Of a stretch of 64,000 nucleotides of DNA, positions 17,171 through 29,299 are shown piece after piece. Positions within the stretch are counted from its first letter, which is position 1. Each line of letters begins with the position of its first letter. The translations under genes and the position numbers were made by a program. Origin of the DNA: Rhodobium orientis (GTDB lineage: Bacteria > Pseudomonadota > Alphaproteobacteria > Rhizobiales > Rhodobiaceae); assembly GCF_003258835.1 (NCBI RefSeq), contig NZ_NPEV01000001.1, positions 248,001 through 312,000 on the forward strand. Direction: 5' to 3'. The notes beneath the pieces are model-generated. The model had not been told where the DNA came from and did not search any database. It saw only the letters and a program-made list of their open reading frames with translations.

Positions 17171-18763
17171 ATGCTCGACATTGTGATTAGGAACGGCCGT
17201 GTCTTCGACGGCACGGGCGCGGGCGAAATCGTCGCCGACATCGCGGTCAAGGACGGGCGGATCGCCGAGATCGGCCGCATCGAGGGCGCCGGCGCGGTCG
17301 AGCTCGATGCGGCGGGCCTTGCCGTCTCGCCCGGCTTCATCGACCTGCACACCCATTCCGACTTCACCCTTGCCGCCAACGGCAAGGCGGAGAGCCAGGT
17401 GCACCAGGGCGTCACCACGGAGGTCGTCGGCCAGTGCGGCGTCTCCTGCGCGCCGGCCCGCACGAAGGCCGACATCGAGCTGATGGCGCCGGGCTTCACC
17501 GAGGGTGCGGTCGACCTCGACTGGCTGTCCTTCGCCGACTATCTCGACCACCTCGACGGGGTGGAGCTCGGCGTCAACGTCGCCGCCTTCGTCGGCCACG
17601 GCACGATCCACCGGGCCGTCCTCGGCGATGCGCTCCGGCCGGCGAGCGACGAGGACGTCGAGGAGATGAAGGCGCTCCTGGAGGAGAGCCTTGAGGGCGG
17701 CGCCTACGGCTTTTCCACGGGCCTGGAATACTGGCCCGGCAACCTTGCCGATCCGGACCAGCTTGCCGAGATGGCGGGGCTCGCCGCCAAATACGACGTC
17801 CTCTACGCCACCCATGTGCGCAATCGCGACCGCTTCTACGACCTCGGCTTCGGCGAGGCGCTGGCAACGGCGCGGGCGGCCGGCGCGCGGCTGCAGATCT
17901 CCCATATCCAGCCCAAATACGGCGCGCCCGACTACGCCATGCAGCATGCGCTGGAGATGTGCGCGAGCGCCCGCGCGCGCGGCACCGACGTTGCCTTCGA
18001 CGTCATCCCGCACGACTGGAGCCACACCCGCGTGCTCGCGATCCTGCCGCAATGGGCGCAGGAAGGCGGGGTGGGGGCCGTGCGCAAGCGGCTGACCGAT
18101 CCGGCGATCCGCGCGCGGATCAAGAAGAACCCGCGGCCGATGTGGCGGCTGGTCAGCGCCGGCATCTGGGACAAGATCGTCTTGATGCAGTCGGACGCCA
18201 ATCAGGACCTCGTCGGCATGACCTTCGACGAGATCGGCCGCAAGCGCGGCGCCGACCCCTATGACGTTGTCCTCGATCTCCTGCTGGAAGAGGACGCGGA
18301 CATGAACCAGCTCATGTGGACGTCCCAGTCGTTTTCGGAGACTGACATCGAGATGGCGCTCGGCCATGACGATTGCGCGGTGATCTCCGATACTCTGGCG
18401 CTCGCGCCCTATGGCTGCCTCAAGCACCATATCGGCTCGCTGTCCGGCTATGGCTGGGCGGCGCGGTTCCTGCAGCACTATGTGCGCGACCGGGGCGTGC
18501 TGACGCTTGCCGAGGCGCTGCGCCGGCTGACCTCGCTGCCGGCGGCGCGGCTCGGCATTTCCGACCGGGGGATGCTCAAGGTTGGCGCGCGGGCCGATAT
18601 CACGGTATTCGATGCGGAGAGCATCGAGAGCCATACCGATGTCGACAATCCGCGGCGCTACGCCACCGGCGTTGCCCATGTGATGGTCAATGGCGGCATC
18701 GCCATGCGCGACGGCAAGAGGACGGACGTCAACACCGGGCGCGTTCTGCGGCGCCACGGATAG
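17171..18763 (+). CDS. N-acyl-D-amino-acid deacylase (D-aminoacylase) family amidohydrolase
   Basis: This 530-residue metal-dependent amidohydrolase has the urease-like N-terminal beta-domain (IVIRNGRVFDGTG) and the zinc-binding HTHSD near residue 58. The QCGVSCAP cysteine motif, VGHGTIHRAVLG, ATHVRNRD and QISHIQPKYG supply the further metal ligands, and HIGSLSGYG and an RLTSLPAARLGISDRG-type C-terminus follow. It should hydrolyse N-acyl bonds of D-amino acids or a related carbamoyl/acyl compound. It has an AAGGAGG site and lies 30 bp after dctM, so the TRAP system probably imports its substrate. Family members also act on other N-acyl or dihydro-ring compounds, so the exact substrate is open. 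Confidence 0.88.
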   Translation: MLDIVIRNGRVFDGTGAGEIVADIAVKDGRIAEIGRIEGAGAVELDAAGLAVSPGFIDLHTHSDFTLAANGKAESQVHQGVTTEVVGQCGVSCAPARTKADIELMAPGFTEGAVDLDWLSFADYLDHLDGVELGVNVAAFVGHGTIHRAVLGDALRPASDEDVEEMKALLEESLEGGAYGFSTGLEYWPGNLADPDQLAEMAGLAAKYDVLYATHVRNRDRFYDLGFGEALATARAAGARLQISHIQPKYGAPDYAMQHALEMCASARARGTDVAFDVIPHDWSHTRVLAILPQWAQEGGVGAVRKRLTDPAIRARIKKNPRPMWRLVSAGIWDKIVLMQSDANQDLVGMTFDEIGRKRGADPYDVVLDLLLEEDADMNQLMWTSQSFSETDIEMALGHDDCAVISDTLALAPYGCLKHHIGSLSGYGWAARFLQHYVRDRGVLTLAEALRRLTSLPAARLGISDRGMLKVGARADITVFDAESIESHTDVDNPRRYATGVAHVMVNGGIAMRDGKRTDVNTGRVLRRHG

Positions 18764-18785
18764 GCGATCCGCCGAGGGAGAGACC

Positions 18786-19997
18786 ATGTCCAACACGGGC
18801 ACGCCGGAACGGTTCGAAAAATCCTTCACCCAGCAGGAGCCGATCCCGGAAGCGGCCATCGCCCGCGCCGTGGAGATCCTGCGCTCCGGGCGTCTGCACC
18901 GCTACAACACGGCACCGGGTGAGGAGTCCGAGGCGGCCCTGCTGGAACGGGACTACGCGGCCTTCCAGGGCAGCGACTATTGCCTTGCCTGCTCGTCGGG
19001 CGGCCAGGCGCTGCAGATCGGGCTCCGCGCCATCGGGCTCAAGCCCGGCGACAAGGTGCTGGCCAATGCCTGGACGCTGGCGCCGGTGCCGGGCGCCATC
19101 CATGCCGCCGGCGGCGTCCCCGTTTTCGTGGAGATCGACGACGACTGGCACATCGACATTGCCGACCTTCGCGCCAAGGCCGAGGCGAGCGGCGCCAGGG
19201 TGCTGATGCTCTCCCACATGCGCGGCCACATCGCCGATATGGAGGCCGTCTGCGGCACCTGCGAGGAATTCGGCATCACACTGGTGGAGGACTGCGCCCA
19301 CACCATGGGGGCGCGCTGGAACGGGACGCTGTCGGGCAATTTCGGCCGCGTCGCCGGCCTTTCGGCCCAGACCTACAAGCACATCAATTCCGGCGAGGGC
19401 GGGCTGCTGACGACCAGCGATCCGGATGTCGCGGCCCGGGCCGTCGTTCTTTCCGGCTCGTACATGCTCTATGAGCGGCACGGGGCGATCCCGGGAAAGG
19501 ATGCGTTCGACCGGGTACGGCTGGAGACCCCGAACCTGTCGGCCCGGATGGACAATCTGCGCGCTGCGCTGTTGCGCGAACAGCTCGCCGGTCTCAACGA
19601 CAGCATTGCCCGCTGGAACGCGCGCTACCGGGTGCTCGAAGACGGCCTCAGGTCCGCGCCCGGCCTTCGTATCGTGGAGCGTCTACAGCACGAGGCCTTC
19701 GTCGGCTCCTCGATCCAGTTCCATGCGTCCGGTATCGGCGCGGAGCGCATCCCGGATTTCATCGGGAAATGCGCGGCGCGCGGCGTCGACCTCAAATGGT
19801 TCGGCGCCGCCGAGCCGGTCGCCTTCACCAGCCGCTACGATAGCTGGAAGTACCTTTCGGACCTCCCGGATCTGCCGAACACCAAGCGGGTGCTTTCCAC
19901 CACCTGCGACATGCGGGTGCCGCTGACCTTCAGCGAGGACGACTGCCGCCATATCGCGCGCATCATCGCCGATGTTGCCGGGGAGTTCTGCGGCTAA
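18786..19997 (+). CDS. DegT/DnrJ/EryC1/StrS-family aminotransferase
   Basis: This 403-residue PLP-dependent fold-type I enzyme has YCLACSSGGQALQIGLRAIGLKPGDKVL near residues 60-87, EDCAHTMGA, and the PLP lysine in AQTYKHINSGEGG. The family usually aminates keto-sugars bound to nucleotides, and a few members are dehydratases. Here there is no sugar-nucleotide gene nearby. It sits 22 bp behind a D-aminoacylase-like gene in a TRAP import operon, which suggests transamination of a freed amino acid or keto-sugar. That catabolic role is an inference. ATG 18786 is preceded by GAGGGAGAG. Its stop overlaps the stop of the convergent exporter gene. Confidence 0.88.
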   Translation: MSNTGTPERFEKSFTQQEPIPEAAIARAVEILRSGRLHRYNTAPGEESEAALLERDYAAFQGSDYCLACSSGGQALQIGLRAIGLKPGDKVLANAWTLAPVPGAIHAAGGVPVFVEIDDDWHIDIADLRAKAEASGARVLMLSHMRGHIADMEAVCGTCEEFGITLVEDCAHTMGARWNGTLSGNFGRVAGLSAQTYKHINSGEGGLLTTSDPDVAARAVVLSGSYMLYERHGAIPGKDAFDRVRLETPNLSARMDNLRAALLREQLAGLNDSIARWNARYRVLEDGLRSAPGLRIVERLQHEAFVGSSIQFHASGIGAERIPDFIGKCAARGVDLKWFGAAEPVAFTSRYDSWKYLSDLPDLPNTKRVLSTTCDMRVPLTFSEDDCRHIARIIADVAGEFCG

Positions 19998-20890
19998 CCC
20001 GCTCCGGTTTTGCGGCTGACCGGCCAGACTTCCAGCACGGCCGCGCAGAGCACCAGCGCGCCGCCGGTAAGCTCCCACGGCCCGAGATGCTCGCCGGCGA
20101 TGATCGCGGCGGAAACGGCGCCGATCAGGACTTCGGCCATCAACAGGATGCCGACGCGGGCAGGCTCTAGCCGCGGCGTTGCCCACATCAGGCCGGCCAT
20201 CGACGCGCCCCACCAGATGCCGCCGGCAGCTAAAGCCCAACCGAGCGTGGGCCAGGGATTTTCCATGCCAACAAGGCCGGGCCAGGGGGCCAGGAGCGGT
20301 GCCAGGGCGAGGGCGCCGGCAAAGGCGCCAGCGGCAAAGATGAAGCTCGCCGCGCCTGGTTCCAGCCGGGCCTTTGAGCGGATGCCGGTGGTTGCCACAG
20401 ACCACAGCATGCCCGAGGCGAGTGCCAGCCATTCACCCGTGCCCCTGGGGATAGGAACATCGCCACCGGCACCGAGCATGACGGTGAGGCCGGCAAGGCC
20501 GACGACGATGGCGGCGATGCGCAAGGTGGGCGTCGGCCAACCCATGACGTAGCGGCCGATGAGCGTGCTCCACACCGGCGTCAGGAAGAACAGGAGGATG
20601 ACGATCGCCACCCGGCCGTAGACGAAGGCGATGGAATAAAGCACGAAGGCAACGCCGCCGAGGGCCACCGAGGCAATGGCGGAGACTCCGGCGGCCGCCA
20701 GATGCCGCCGGCCGCGGATGGCAAGGGGCGCGAGCAGCAGCGTTGCGGCGGCAACGATGGCGACCGAGCCCCAGGCGCCGGGCAATGCCAGCTCGGCAAG
20801 CCGGCGCACCGGCAGCCAGTAGAGCCCCCACAGCACCCCCGTCGCCACCACGGTGGCGGAGGCAAGGAAAGTGGTGCGATCGCCGTCCAT
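19994..20890 (-). CDS. EamA/DMT-superfamily transporter
   Basis: The 298-residue protein has about ten hydrophobic segments and two EamA repeats, beginning TFLASATVVATGVLWGLYWLPVRRL and FVLYSIAFVYGRVAIVILLFFLTPVWSTLIGRYV, and in the second half EPARVGILLMAEVLIGAVSAAIIAGE. DMT proteins are mostly metabolite exporters. ATG 20890 gives the normal N-terminus; a start at 20941 would add a charged leader. It overlaps the DegT gene tail to tail by 4 bp. Whether it exports a by-product of the neighbouring pathway is not shown. Confidence 0.85.
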   Translation of the reverse strand: MDGDRTTFLASATVVATGVLWGLYWLPVRRLAELALPGAWGSVAIVAAATLLLAPLAIRGRRHLAAAGVSAIASVALGGVAFVLYSIAFVYGRVAIVILLFFLTPVWSTLIGRYVMGWPTPTLRIAAIVVGLAGLTVMLGAGGDVPIPRGTGEWLALASGMLWSVATTGIRSKARLEPGAASFIFAAGAFAGALALAPLLAPWPGLVGMENPWPTLGWALAAGGIWWGASMAGLMWATPRLEPARVGILLMAEVLIGAVSAAIIAGEHLGPWELTGGALVLCAAVLEVWPVSRKTGAG

Positions 20891-21336
20891 CCGGCGGGTT
20901 AGACGGCATCGCGCTTCATGGCGCAAGCGGGCTGTCCGCAAAGACGTGCGGAAGATTTTGCTTTACCTCTCAAGGGTTGCGTCCGCATCCCCGAATACCA
21001 CCCTCGTTGCGTCGAACTAACGCATTCAAACCGGCGTTTCGAACACCAGATTCACTACAGGCGTTACCGTGCGATCGCGGCAATCGGCGATCCGGCGAAC
21101 GCCTGCAGTTTCAGCAGATGCTCTTTCACGGGAGAAGGACGATGGCTGAAACGTCACTGCCTGCCCCGGGTCTCGTCTTCGGCAATCGGCCGGCCCGGCA
21201 GGCGCGGGGACAGGTCGAACCAAAACAGCTTCAGGCCGCCGGTTCCGGCGGGGCGTCTTTGGCGGCCCGCTCGCGGGGGTCATGCCGTGCCGGCATGCAG
21301 AAACGCAGCACCAGGGACACGACAAGGAGACTGACC
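20891..21336. other. Gene-free stretch ahead of the phasin-like gene
   Basis: About 445 bp between the divergent DMT and phasin-like genes. I see no RNA gene. A GGGAGAAGGACG site with ATG at 21142 stays in frame with the phasin gene and could give a longer product with 65 extra residues of low complexity. Promoters for both genes should lie in the AT-richer part around 20950-21060, but no convincing -35/-10 pair is visible. Confidence 0.4.
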
Positions 21337-21720
21337 ATGACCACCAAGCGCACAAAGCAGGCGGCGCCCATGCCGTCGACTTTCCTGCCCGAGGCCCTGT
21401 CGACCGGAATGGTCGCCATGGTCCGCGCGCAGAGCCGCCTTGCCACCACCGTCATCGACAGCAATGCCGAGGTCCTCGATTTCCTGAGGGGCCGGCTCCA
21501 GAAGGACCGGAACCTTATCGACGAGATCGCGGACTGCAACGACGCCACCGAAATGATGGATGCCTGGCTCGGATTCTGGACCGAGGCCTTCACCGGCTAC
21601 ACCAACGAATTCACGAAGGTGGCGCTCGCCAACGTCAAGACCGCCAGCGATGCGGTGCAGGAGATCGGCCGTGAGGCAACGAGCGGCACCGAGGCGGGCG
21701 GCATTCGCCCGGCGGCGTGA
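21337..21720 (+). CDS. Phasin-like PHA granule-associated protein
   Basis: The 127-residue protein is largely helical and amphipathic (STGMVAMVRAQSRLATTVID, DATEMMDAWLGFWTEAFTGY, FTKVALANVKTASDAVQEIG), resembling the phasin/Phasin_2 type. Phasins coat polyhydroxyalkanoate granules. It has AAGGAGACTGACC before ATG 21337; the in-frame ATG 21142 also has a good site and would give 192 residues. It is 3 bp ahead of the PHA synthase gene, which is the main support. Phasins diverge fast, so the family call is moderate. Confidence 0.7.
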   Translation: MTTKRTKQAAPMPSTFLPEALSTGMVAMVRAQSRLATTVIDSNAEVLDFLRGRLQKDRNLIDEIADCNDATEMMDAWLGFWTEAFTGYTNEFTKVALANVKTASDAVQEIGREATSGTEAGGIRPAA

Positions 21721-21723
21721 GCC

Positions 21724-25541
<3,818 letters not shown>

Positions 25542-25545
<4 letters not shown>

Positions 25546-25814
25546 GCGACGACGACCAGTTGGCCGAGGCGGCGCGGCGCGCGGCCGCCGGCCGCGACAG
25601 GGCGCGCAAGGAGCCGGAGCCGTCGCTCGGCAAGCGCCTCGGCCAGATCGGCATCCTCGGCTGGGCCATCGTCGTGCCGATGCTGATCGGACTGTTCGTC
25701 GGCCGCTGGCTCGACCGGACGTTCGAGAGCGGCGTCTTCTTTTCCGCCCCACTCCTCATGGTCGGTGCGGTCATCGGCTTCTGGTCGGCCTGGAAATGGA
25801 TGCACAGACAATGA
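25542..25814 (+). CDS. atpQ: N-type ATPase accessory membrane protein AtpQ
   Basis: The 90-residue protein has a charged N-terminus and two membrane helices (IGILGWAIVVPMLIGLFVG near 37-55 and FSAPLLMVGAVIGFWSAWKW near 66-86), like the AtpQ/AtpI type found only in N-ATPase operons. It is thought to aid rotor-ring assembly. Start GTG 25542 overlaps the atpC stop. The position after atpC and before atpR fits the diagnostic N-ATPase order. Confidence 0.88.
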
Positions 25815-26095
25815 CGGCGGATGTTTTCTCCATTCTCCTCCATGTCGCGCTCGGCCTCGTTGCCGGGTTCGCGGTCGGCCTCGTGCATTTCCGGCTGCTC
25901 TGGTGGAACACGCAGATGCTGCTCGGGGCCGGGTCTGCCGTCGCGGCGATCGCGGTCATCGTCCTCCGTTTTGCAGTCCTCGTCGGCGTGTTCGTGCTGC
26001 TTGCCCAATTCGGCGCGCTGGCGCTGCTCGCCGGCGCGGTGGGAGTGCTCGCCGCAAGACAGGTCGCGGTGAAACGCTATGGGGGCACGGCATGA
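25811..26095 (+). CDS. atpR: N-type ATPase accessory membrane protein AtpR
   Basis: The 94-residue protein has three hydrophobic segments (LLHVALGLVAGFAVGLVHF, GSAVAAIAVIVLRFAVLVGV, LAQFGALALLAGAVGVLA) with the LVHFRLLWWN motif. AtpR is specific to N-ATPases and has been proposed to interact with the c-ring carboxylates through a membrane arginine; arginines lie near both helix ends here. ATG 25811 and the stop overlap atpQ and atpB by 4 bp each. Confidence 0.88.
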   Translation: MTADVFSILLHVALGLVAGFAVGLVHFRLLWWNTQMLLGAGSAVAAIAVIVLRFAVLVGVFVLLAQFGALALLAGAVGVLAARQVAVKRYGGTA

Positions 26096-26757
26096 ACGGC
26101 TCGCCGCTCGTCCTGGAGCCGGTCTTTTTCGTCGGGCCGGTGCCGATCACCGATCCTGTGATCGTGACCTGGGTCCTGATGGCGGTGCTGGCGCTTGGCT
26201 GCGCGATCCTTACGCGCCGACTGAAACTCCGCCCGAGCCGGACGCAGGCGGCGCTGGAGCTGTTCGTGACCGCCATCGACGGCCAGCTCCGCGACATCGT
26301 CGGCGGCGATACGGCGCCCTATCGCGCGCTCATCGGCACCATCCTCGTCTATGTGCTGGTTGCCAACTGGATGTCGATCGTCCCCGGCGTCGAGCCGCCG
26401 ACCGCGCATATCGAGACCGATGCGGCGCTCGCCCTCATCGTCTTCGGGGCGACCATCTGGTTCGGCGTTCGCGCGCGGGGGGCGGGCGGGTACCTGAAAA
26501 CCTTCGCCGAGCCGAGCTGGGTGATGATCCCGCTCAATCTCGTCGAACAGATCACCCGCACCTTCTCGCTGATCGTGCGGCTCTTCGGCAACGTCATGAG
26601 CGGCGTCTTCGTCGTCGGCATCATCCTGTCGCTCGCCGGCCTCCTGGTGCCGATCCCGCTGATGGCGCTGGAACTCCTCACCGGTGCCGTCCAGGCCTAC
26701 ATCTTCGCCGTCCTTGCCGCCGTCTTCATCGGCGCCGCCGCCTCCGAGGGCGGCTAA
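26092..26757 (+). CDS. atpB: N-type ATPase a subunit
   Basis: This 221-residue, five-to-six-helix stator subunit forms the ion half-channels. The essential arginine is in FSLIVRLFGNVMSG, and the C-terminal helix ends AYIFAVLAAVFIGAA, as in the family. It starts at ATG 26092 overlapping atpR. Together with the c-ring it decides the coupling ion. Confidence 0.94.
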   Translation: MNGSPLVLEPVFFVGPVPITDPVIVTWVLMAVLALGCAILTRRLKLRPSRTQAALELFVTAIDGQLRDIVGGDTAPYRALIGTILVYVLVANWMSIVPGVEPPTAHIETDAALALIVFGATIWFGVRARGAGGYLKTFAEPSWVMIPLNLVEQITRTFSLIVRLFGNVMSGVFVVGIILSLAGLLVPIPLMALELLTGAVQAYIFAVLAAVFIGAAASEGG

Positions 26758-26774
26758 CCCCAGAGAGGTTCCCC

Positions 26775-27020
26775 ATGAACTGGATCGAGATCGTCAGCAT
26801 CTTTTCCGCCGCCCTCGCCGTCTCTTTCGGCGCTATCGGGCCGGCGCTCGGCGAGGGAAGGGCGGTTGCCGCGGCGATGGACGCCATCGCCCGCCAGCCG
26901 GACGCGGCCGGCACCCTGTCGCGGACGCTCTTCGTCGGCCTTGCCATGATCGAGACGATGGCGATCTACTGCCTCGTCATCGCCCTCCTGGTGCTCTTCG
27001 CCAACCCGTTCACCTCGTAA
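26775..27020 (+). CDS. atpE: N-type ATPase c subunit (rotor ring)
   Basis: The 81-residue hairpin protein has two helices joined by the loop ARQPDAAGT. The second helix carries the ion-binding carboxylate E60 in GLAMIETMAIY with T61 and Y65, and the first has a second carboxylate E27 in GPALGEGRA. A pair of carboxylates of this kind occurs in some Na+-type rings and also in N-type c-rings such as that of Burkholderia pseudomallei, reported to be proton-specific. The coupling ion cannot be settled from sequence alone. ATG 26775 has AGAGAGG upstream. Confidence 0.95.
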   Translation: MNWIEIVSIFSAALAVSFGAIGPALGEGRAVAAAMDAIARQPDAAGTLSRTLFVGLAMIETMAIYCLVIALLVLFANPFTS

Positions 27021-27036
27021 GAATCGGCGCGCGGCC

Positions 27037-27780
27037 ATGCAGATCGACTGGTGGACGCTCGGGCTTCAGACCGTCAACGCGCTCGTTCTGGTCTGGCTGT
27101 TGGCGCGCTTCCTGTTTCGGCCGGTGGCAAACATCCTCTCCGAGCGCCGGGCCGAAGCCGAAAAGACGCTGGACGACGCCGCAGCCGCCAGGAAGGCCGC
27201 GGAAAGCGAGCGGGAAAAGGCAAAGGCCGAGGCGGCGAAGACTGCCGCTGGCCGTAGTGCCGTTCTGGATGCGGCTCAGAAGGAGGCCGAAAAGCAGAAG
27301 ACATCGCTGTTGGCCGCTGCGCGGGCCGACGCCGACAGACTGCGCGACGAGGCGAAAGCGGCGATCGCCGGGGAGCGGCGGGCCGAGGAGAAAAAAATGA
27401 GTGCGCGGGCCGGACGGCTGTCGGTCGATATCGCCAAGCGGTTGCTGGAACGCCTTCCGGACGAGGCGCGCATTGCCGGTTTCATCGACGGCCTTGCCGA
27501 GGGCGTCGCTGCGCTGCCGGAGGCGGCGCGGGCGGAGCTCGGCGACGGTTCCGGGCCTATGACGCTCGCCGCACCGCGCGCCCTGCAGGATGCCGAAAGG
27601 GACGCCTGCAAAAGCGCCCTCCGCAAAGCGCTCGGGCACGACGTCGATATCAAGGTCGCGGTCGATCCCGATCTCATCGCCGGGCTGGAACTCACCGGCC
27701 GCCATGCCTCGGTGCGCAACAGCTTCCGGGCTGATCTGGAACACCTTCAAGCGGAGCTGACACGCCATGACGACGCCTGA
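27037..27780 (+). CDS. atpF: N-type ATPase b subunit with delta-like C-terminal region
   Basis: This 247-residue stator protein is much longer than an ordinary b subunit (about 160). One membrane helix ([20 protein letters not shown]) is followed by the [18 protein letters not shown] motif and a long coiled coil to about residue 135. The last 70 residues (about 175-245) resemble the C-terminal domain of the F1 delta subunit: a stretch of type [20 protein letters not shown], then AGLEL, and a final segment of type [13 protein letters not shown]. No separate delta gene (atpH) is in the operon, so this tail may replace it. It overlaps atpA by 14 bp. Confidence 0.9.
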   Translation: MQIDWWTLGLQTVNALVLVWLLARFLFRPVANILSERRAEAEKTLDDAAAARKAAESEREKAKAEAAKTAAGRSAVLDAAQKEAEKQKTSLLAAARADADRLRDEAKAAIAGERRAEEKKMSARAGRLSVDIAKRLLERLPDEARIAGFIDGLAEGVAALPEAARAELGDGSGPMTLAAPRALQDAERDACKSALRKALGHDVDIKVAVDPDLIAGLELTGRHASVRNSFRADLEHLQAELTRHDDA

Positions 27781-29299
27781 TGCGACCGGCGAAAAATGGC
27801 TGGAGCGCCGCCGCGACACCGTGGCCTCGGCGAAGCTCGGGCCGGAGGCGGAGACCGTTGGCCGGGTGGAGAGCGTCGGCGACGGCATCGCCTTCGTTTC
27901 CGGCCTGCCGGATGCGCGGCTCGACGAATTGCTGCGTTTCGAGGGCGAGCGCTACGGCTTTGCGCTGACCCTCGACGAGGGCCGGATCGCCGTCGTCATC
28001 CTCGACGAGGCGACGGAGATCGAGGCAGGCATGCGGGTGACCGGGACGGGCGAGGTGGTGCGCGTGCCGGTGGGCGAGGGGCTGCTCGGCCGCGTCGTCG
28101 ACCCGCTCGGCCGGCCGCTCGACAGCGACGCGCCGGTTGCGGCCGCCGAGTGCCATCCGATCGAGCGGCCGGCACCGGCCATCGTCGACCGCGACCTCGT
28201 CGCCGCGCCCGTTGAGACCGGCGTCCTCGTCGTCGATGCGCTGTTCGCCCTCGGCCGCGGCCAGCGCGAACTGATCATCGGCGACCGCGCCACCGGCAAG
28301 ACGGCGCTTGCCGTCGATGCCATCATCAACCAGCGCGACAGCGACATGATCTGCGTCTATGTCGCCGTCGGCCAGCGGGCATCCGCCATCGAGCGGGTGA
28401 TCGACGCGGTGCGCCAGCACGGCGCGCCGGAGCGCTGCATCTTCGTCGTCGCGCCGGCTGCCGTCGCCCCCGGCCTGCAATGGATCGCGCCCTTTGCCGG
28501 CTTTACCATGGCCGAGTATTTCCGCGACCGGGGCGGCCACGCCCTCATCGTCGTCGACGACATGATGAAGCACGCCGCCACCCACCGCGAACTGGCGCTC
28601 CTCACCCGCGAGGCGCCCGGACGCGAGGCCTATCCGGGCGACATTTTTTACGTCCATGCGCGCATGCTGGAGCGGGCGGCGAAGCTGTCGGAAAAACTCG
28701 GCGGCGGCTCGCTGACGGCGCTGCCGATTGCCGAGACCGATGCCGGCAACCTTTCCGCCTATATCCCGACCAACCTCATCTCCATCACCGACGGCCAGAT
28801 CGTGCTCGATTCGCGCCTGTTCGCAGCCAATCAGCGGCCGGCCGTCGATGTCGGCCTTTCCGTCAGCCGCGTCGGCGGCAAGGCGCAGAAGCCGGCGCTG
28901 CGAGAGGTTTCCGGCCGGGTGCGGCTCGACTACGCCCAGTTCCTGGAACTGGAGATGTTCACCCGCTTCGGCGGCCTGTCGGATACCCGCGTCAAGGCGC
29001 AGATCGCCCGCGGCGAGGCCATCCGGGCGCTGCTCACCCAGCCGCGGTTCTCGCCGCTGCGTCTTGCCGACGAGGTGGCGCTGCTCGCTGCCCTTGCCGA
29101 GGGCGTCTTCGATGATGTCCCGGCGGGCGTGGTCGAGGCGGTGCGCGGACGGCTTTCCGCCCATCTCGATGCCCAGGCTTCGGGCGCGGTTGCGGCGGTC
29201 AGGGAGACGGGCGATCTGACGGCGGAAACGCGGACGGCGCTGGTCGAGGCCGTGAAGGCCCTCGTTGCGGAGGTTGCGGCGAAGGGGCGGGCGTCATGA
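27767..29299 (+). CDS. atpA: N-type ATPase alpha subunit
   Basis: This 510-residue non-catalytic nucleotide-binding subunit has Walker [10 protein letters not shown] near residue 168, [64 protein letters not shown] and VSRVGGKAQ, which carries the arginine that reaches into the beta active site. ATG 27767 overlaps the end of atpF, so expression is coupled; atpG overlaps its stop by 4 bp. Order F-A-G at the operon end is as expected for N-ATPases. Confidence 0.95.
   Translation: MTTPDATGEKWLERRRDTVASAKLGPEAETVGRVESVGDGIAFVSGLPDARLDELLRFEGERYGFALTLDEGRIAVVILDEATEIEAGMRVTGTGEVVRVPVGEGLLGRVVDPLGRPLDSDAPVAAAECHPIERPAPAIVDRDLVAAPVETGVLVVDALFALGRGQRELIIGDRATGKTALAVDAIINQRDSDMICVYVAVGQRASAIERVIDAVRQHGAPERCIFVVAPAAVAPGLQWIAPFAGFTMAEYFRDRGGHALIVVDDMMKHAATHRELALLTREAPGREAYPGDIFYVHARMLERAAKLSEKLGGGSLTALPIAETDAGNLSAYIPTNLISITDGQIVLDSRLFAANQRPAVDVGLSVSRVGGKAQKPALREVSGRVRLDYAQFLELEMFTRFGGLSDTRVKAQIARGEAIRALLTQPRFSPLRLADEVALLAALAEGVFDDVPAGVVEAVRGRLSAHLDAQASGAVAAVRETGDLTAETRTALVEAVKALVAEVAAKGRAS

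Noticed and set aside
16670-18859. 729-residue minus-strand frame opposite dctM and the amidohydrolase
   Set aside because: It runs across two confirmed genes on the other strand and has no recognisable motif.
20743-21336. Plus-strand frame across the promoter gap as a separate gene
   Set aside because: The part before 21142 has no start with a ribosome site and overlaps the divergent DMT gene; only the in-frame extension of the phasin-like gene remains possible.
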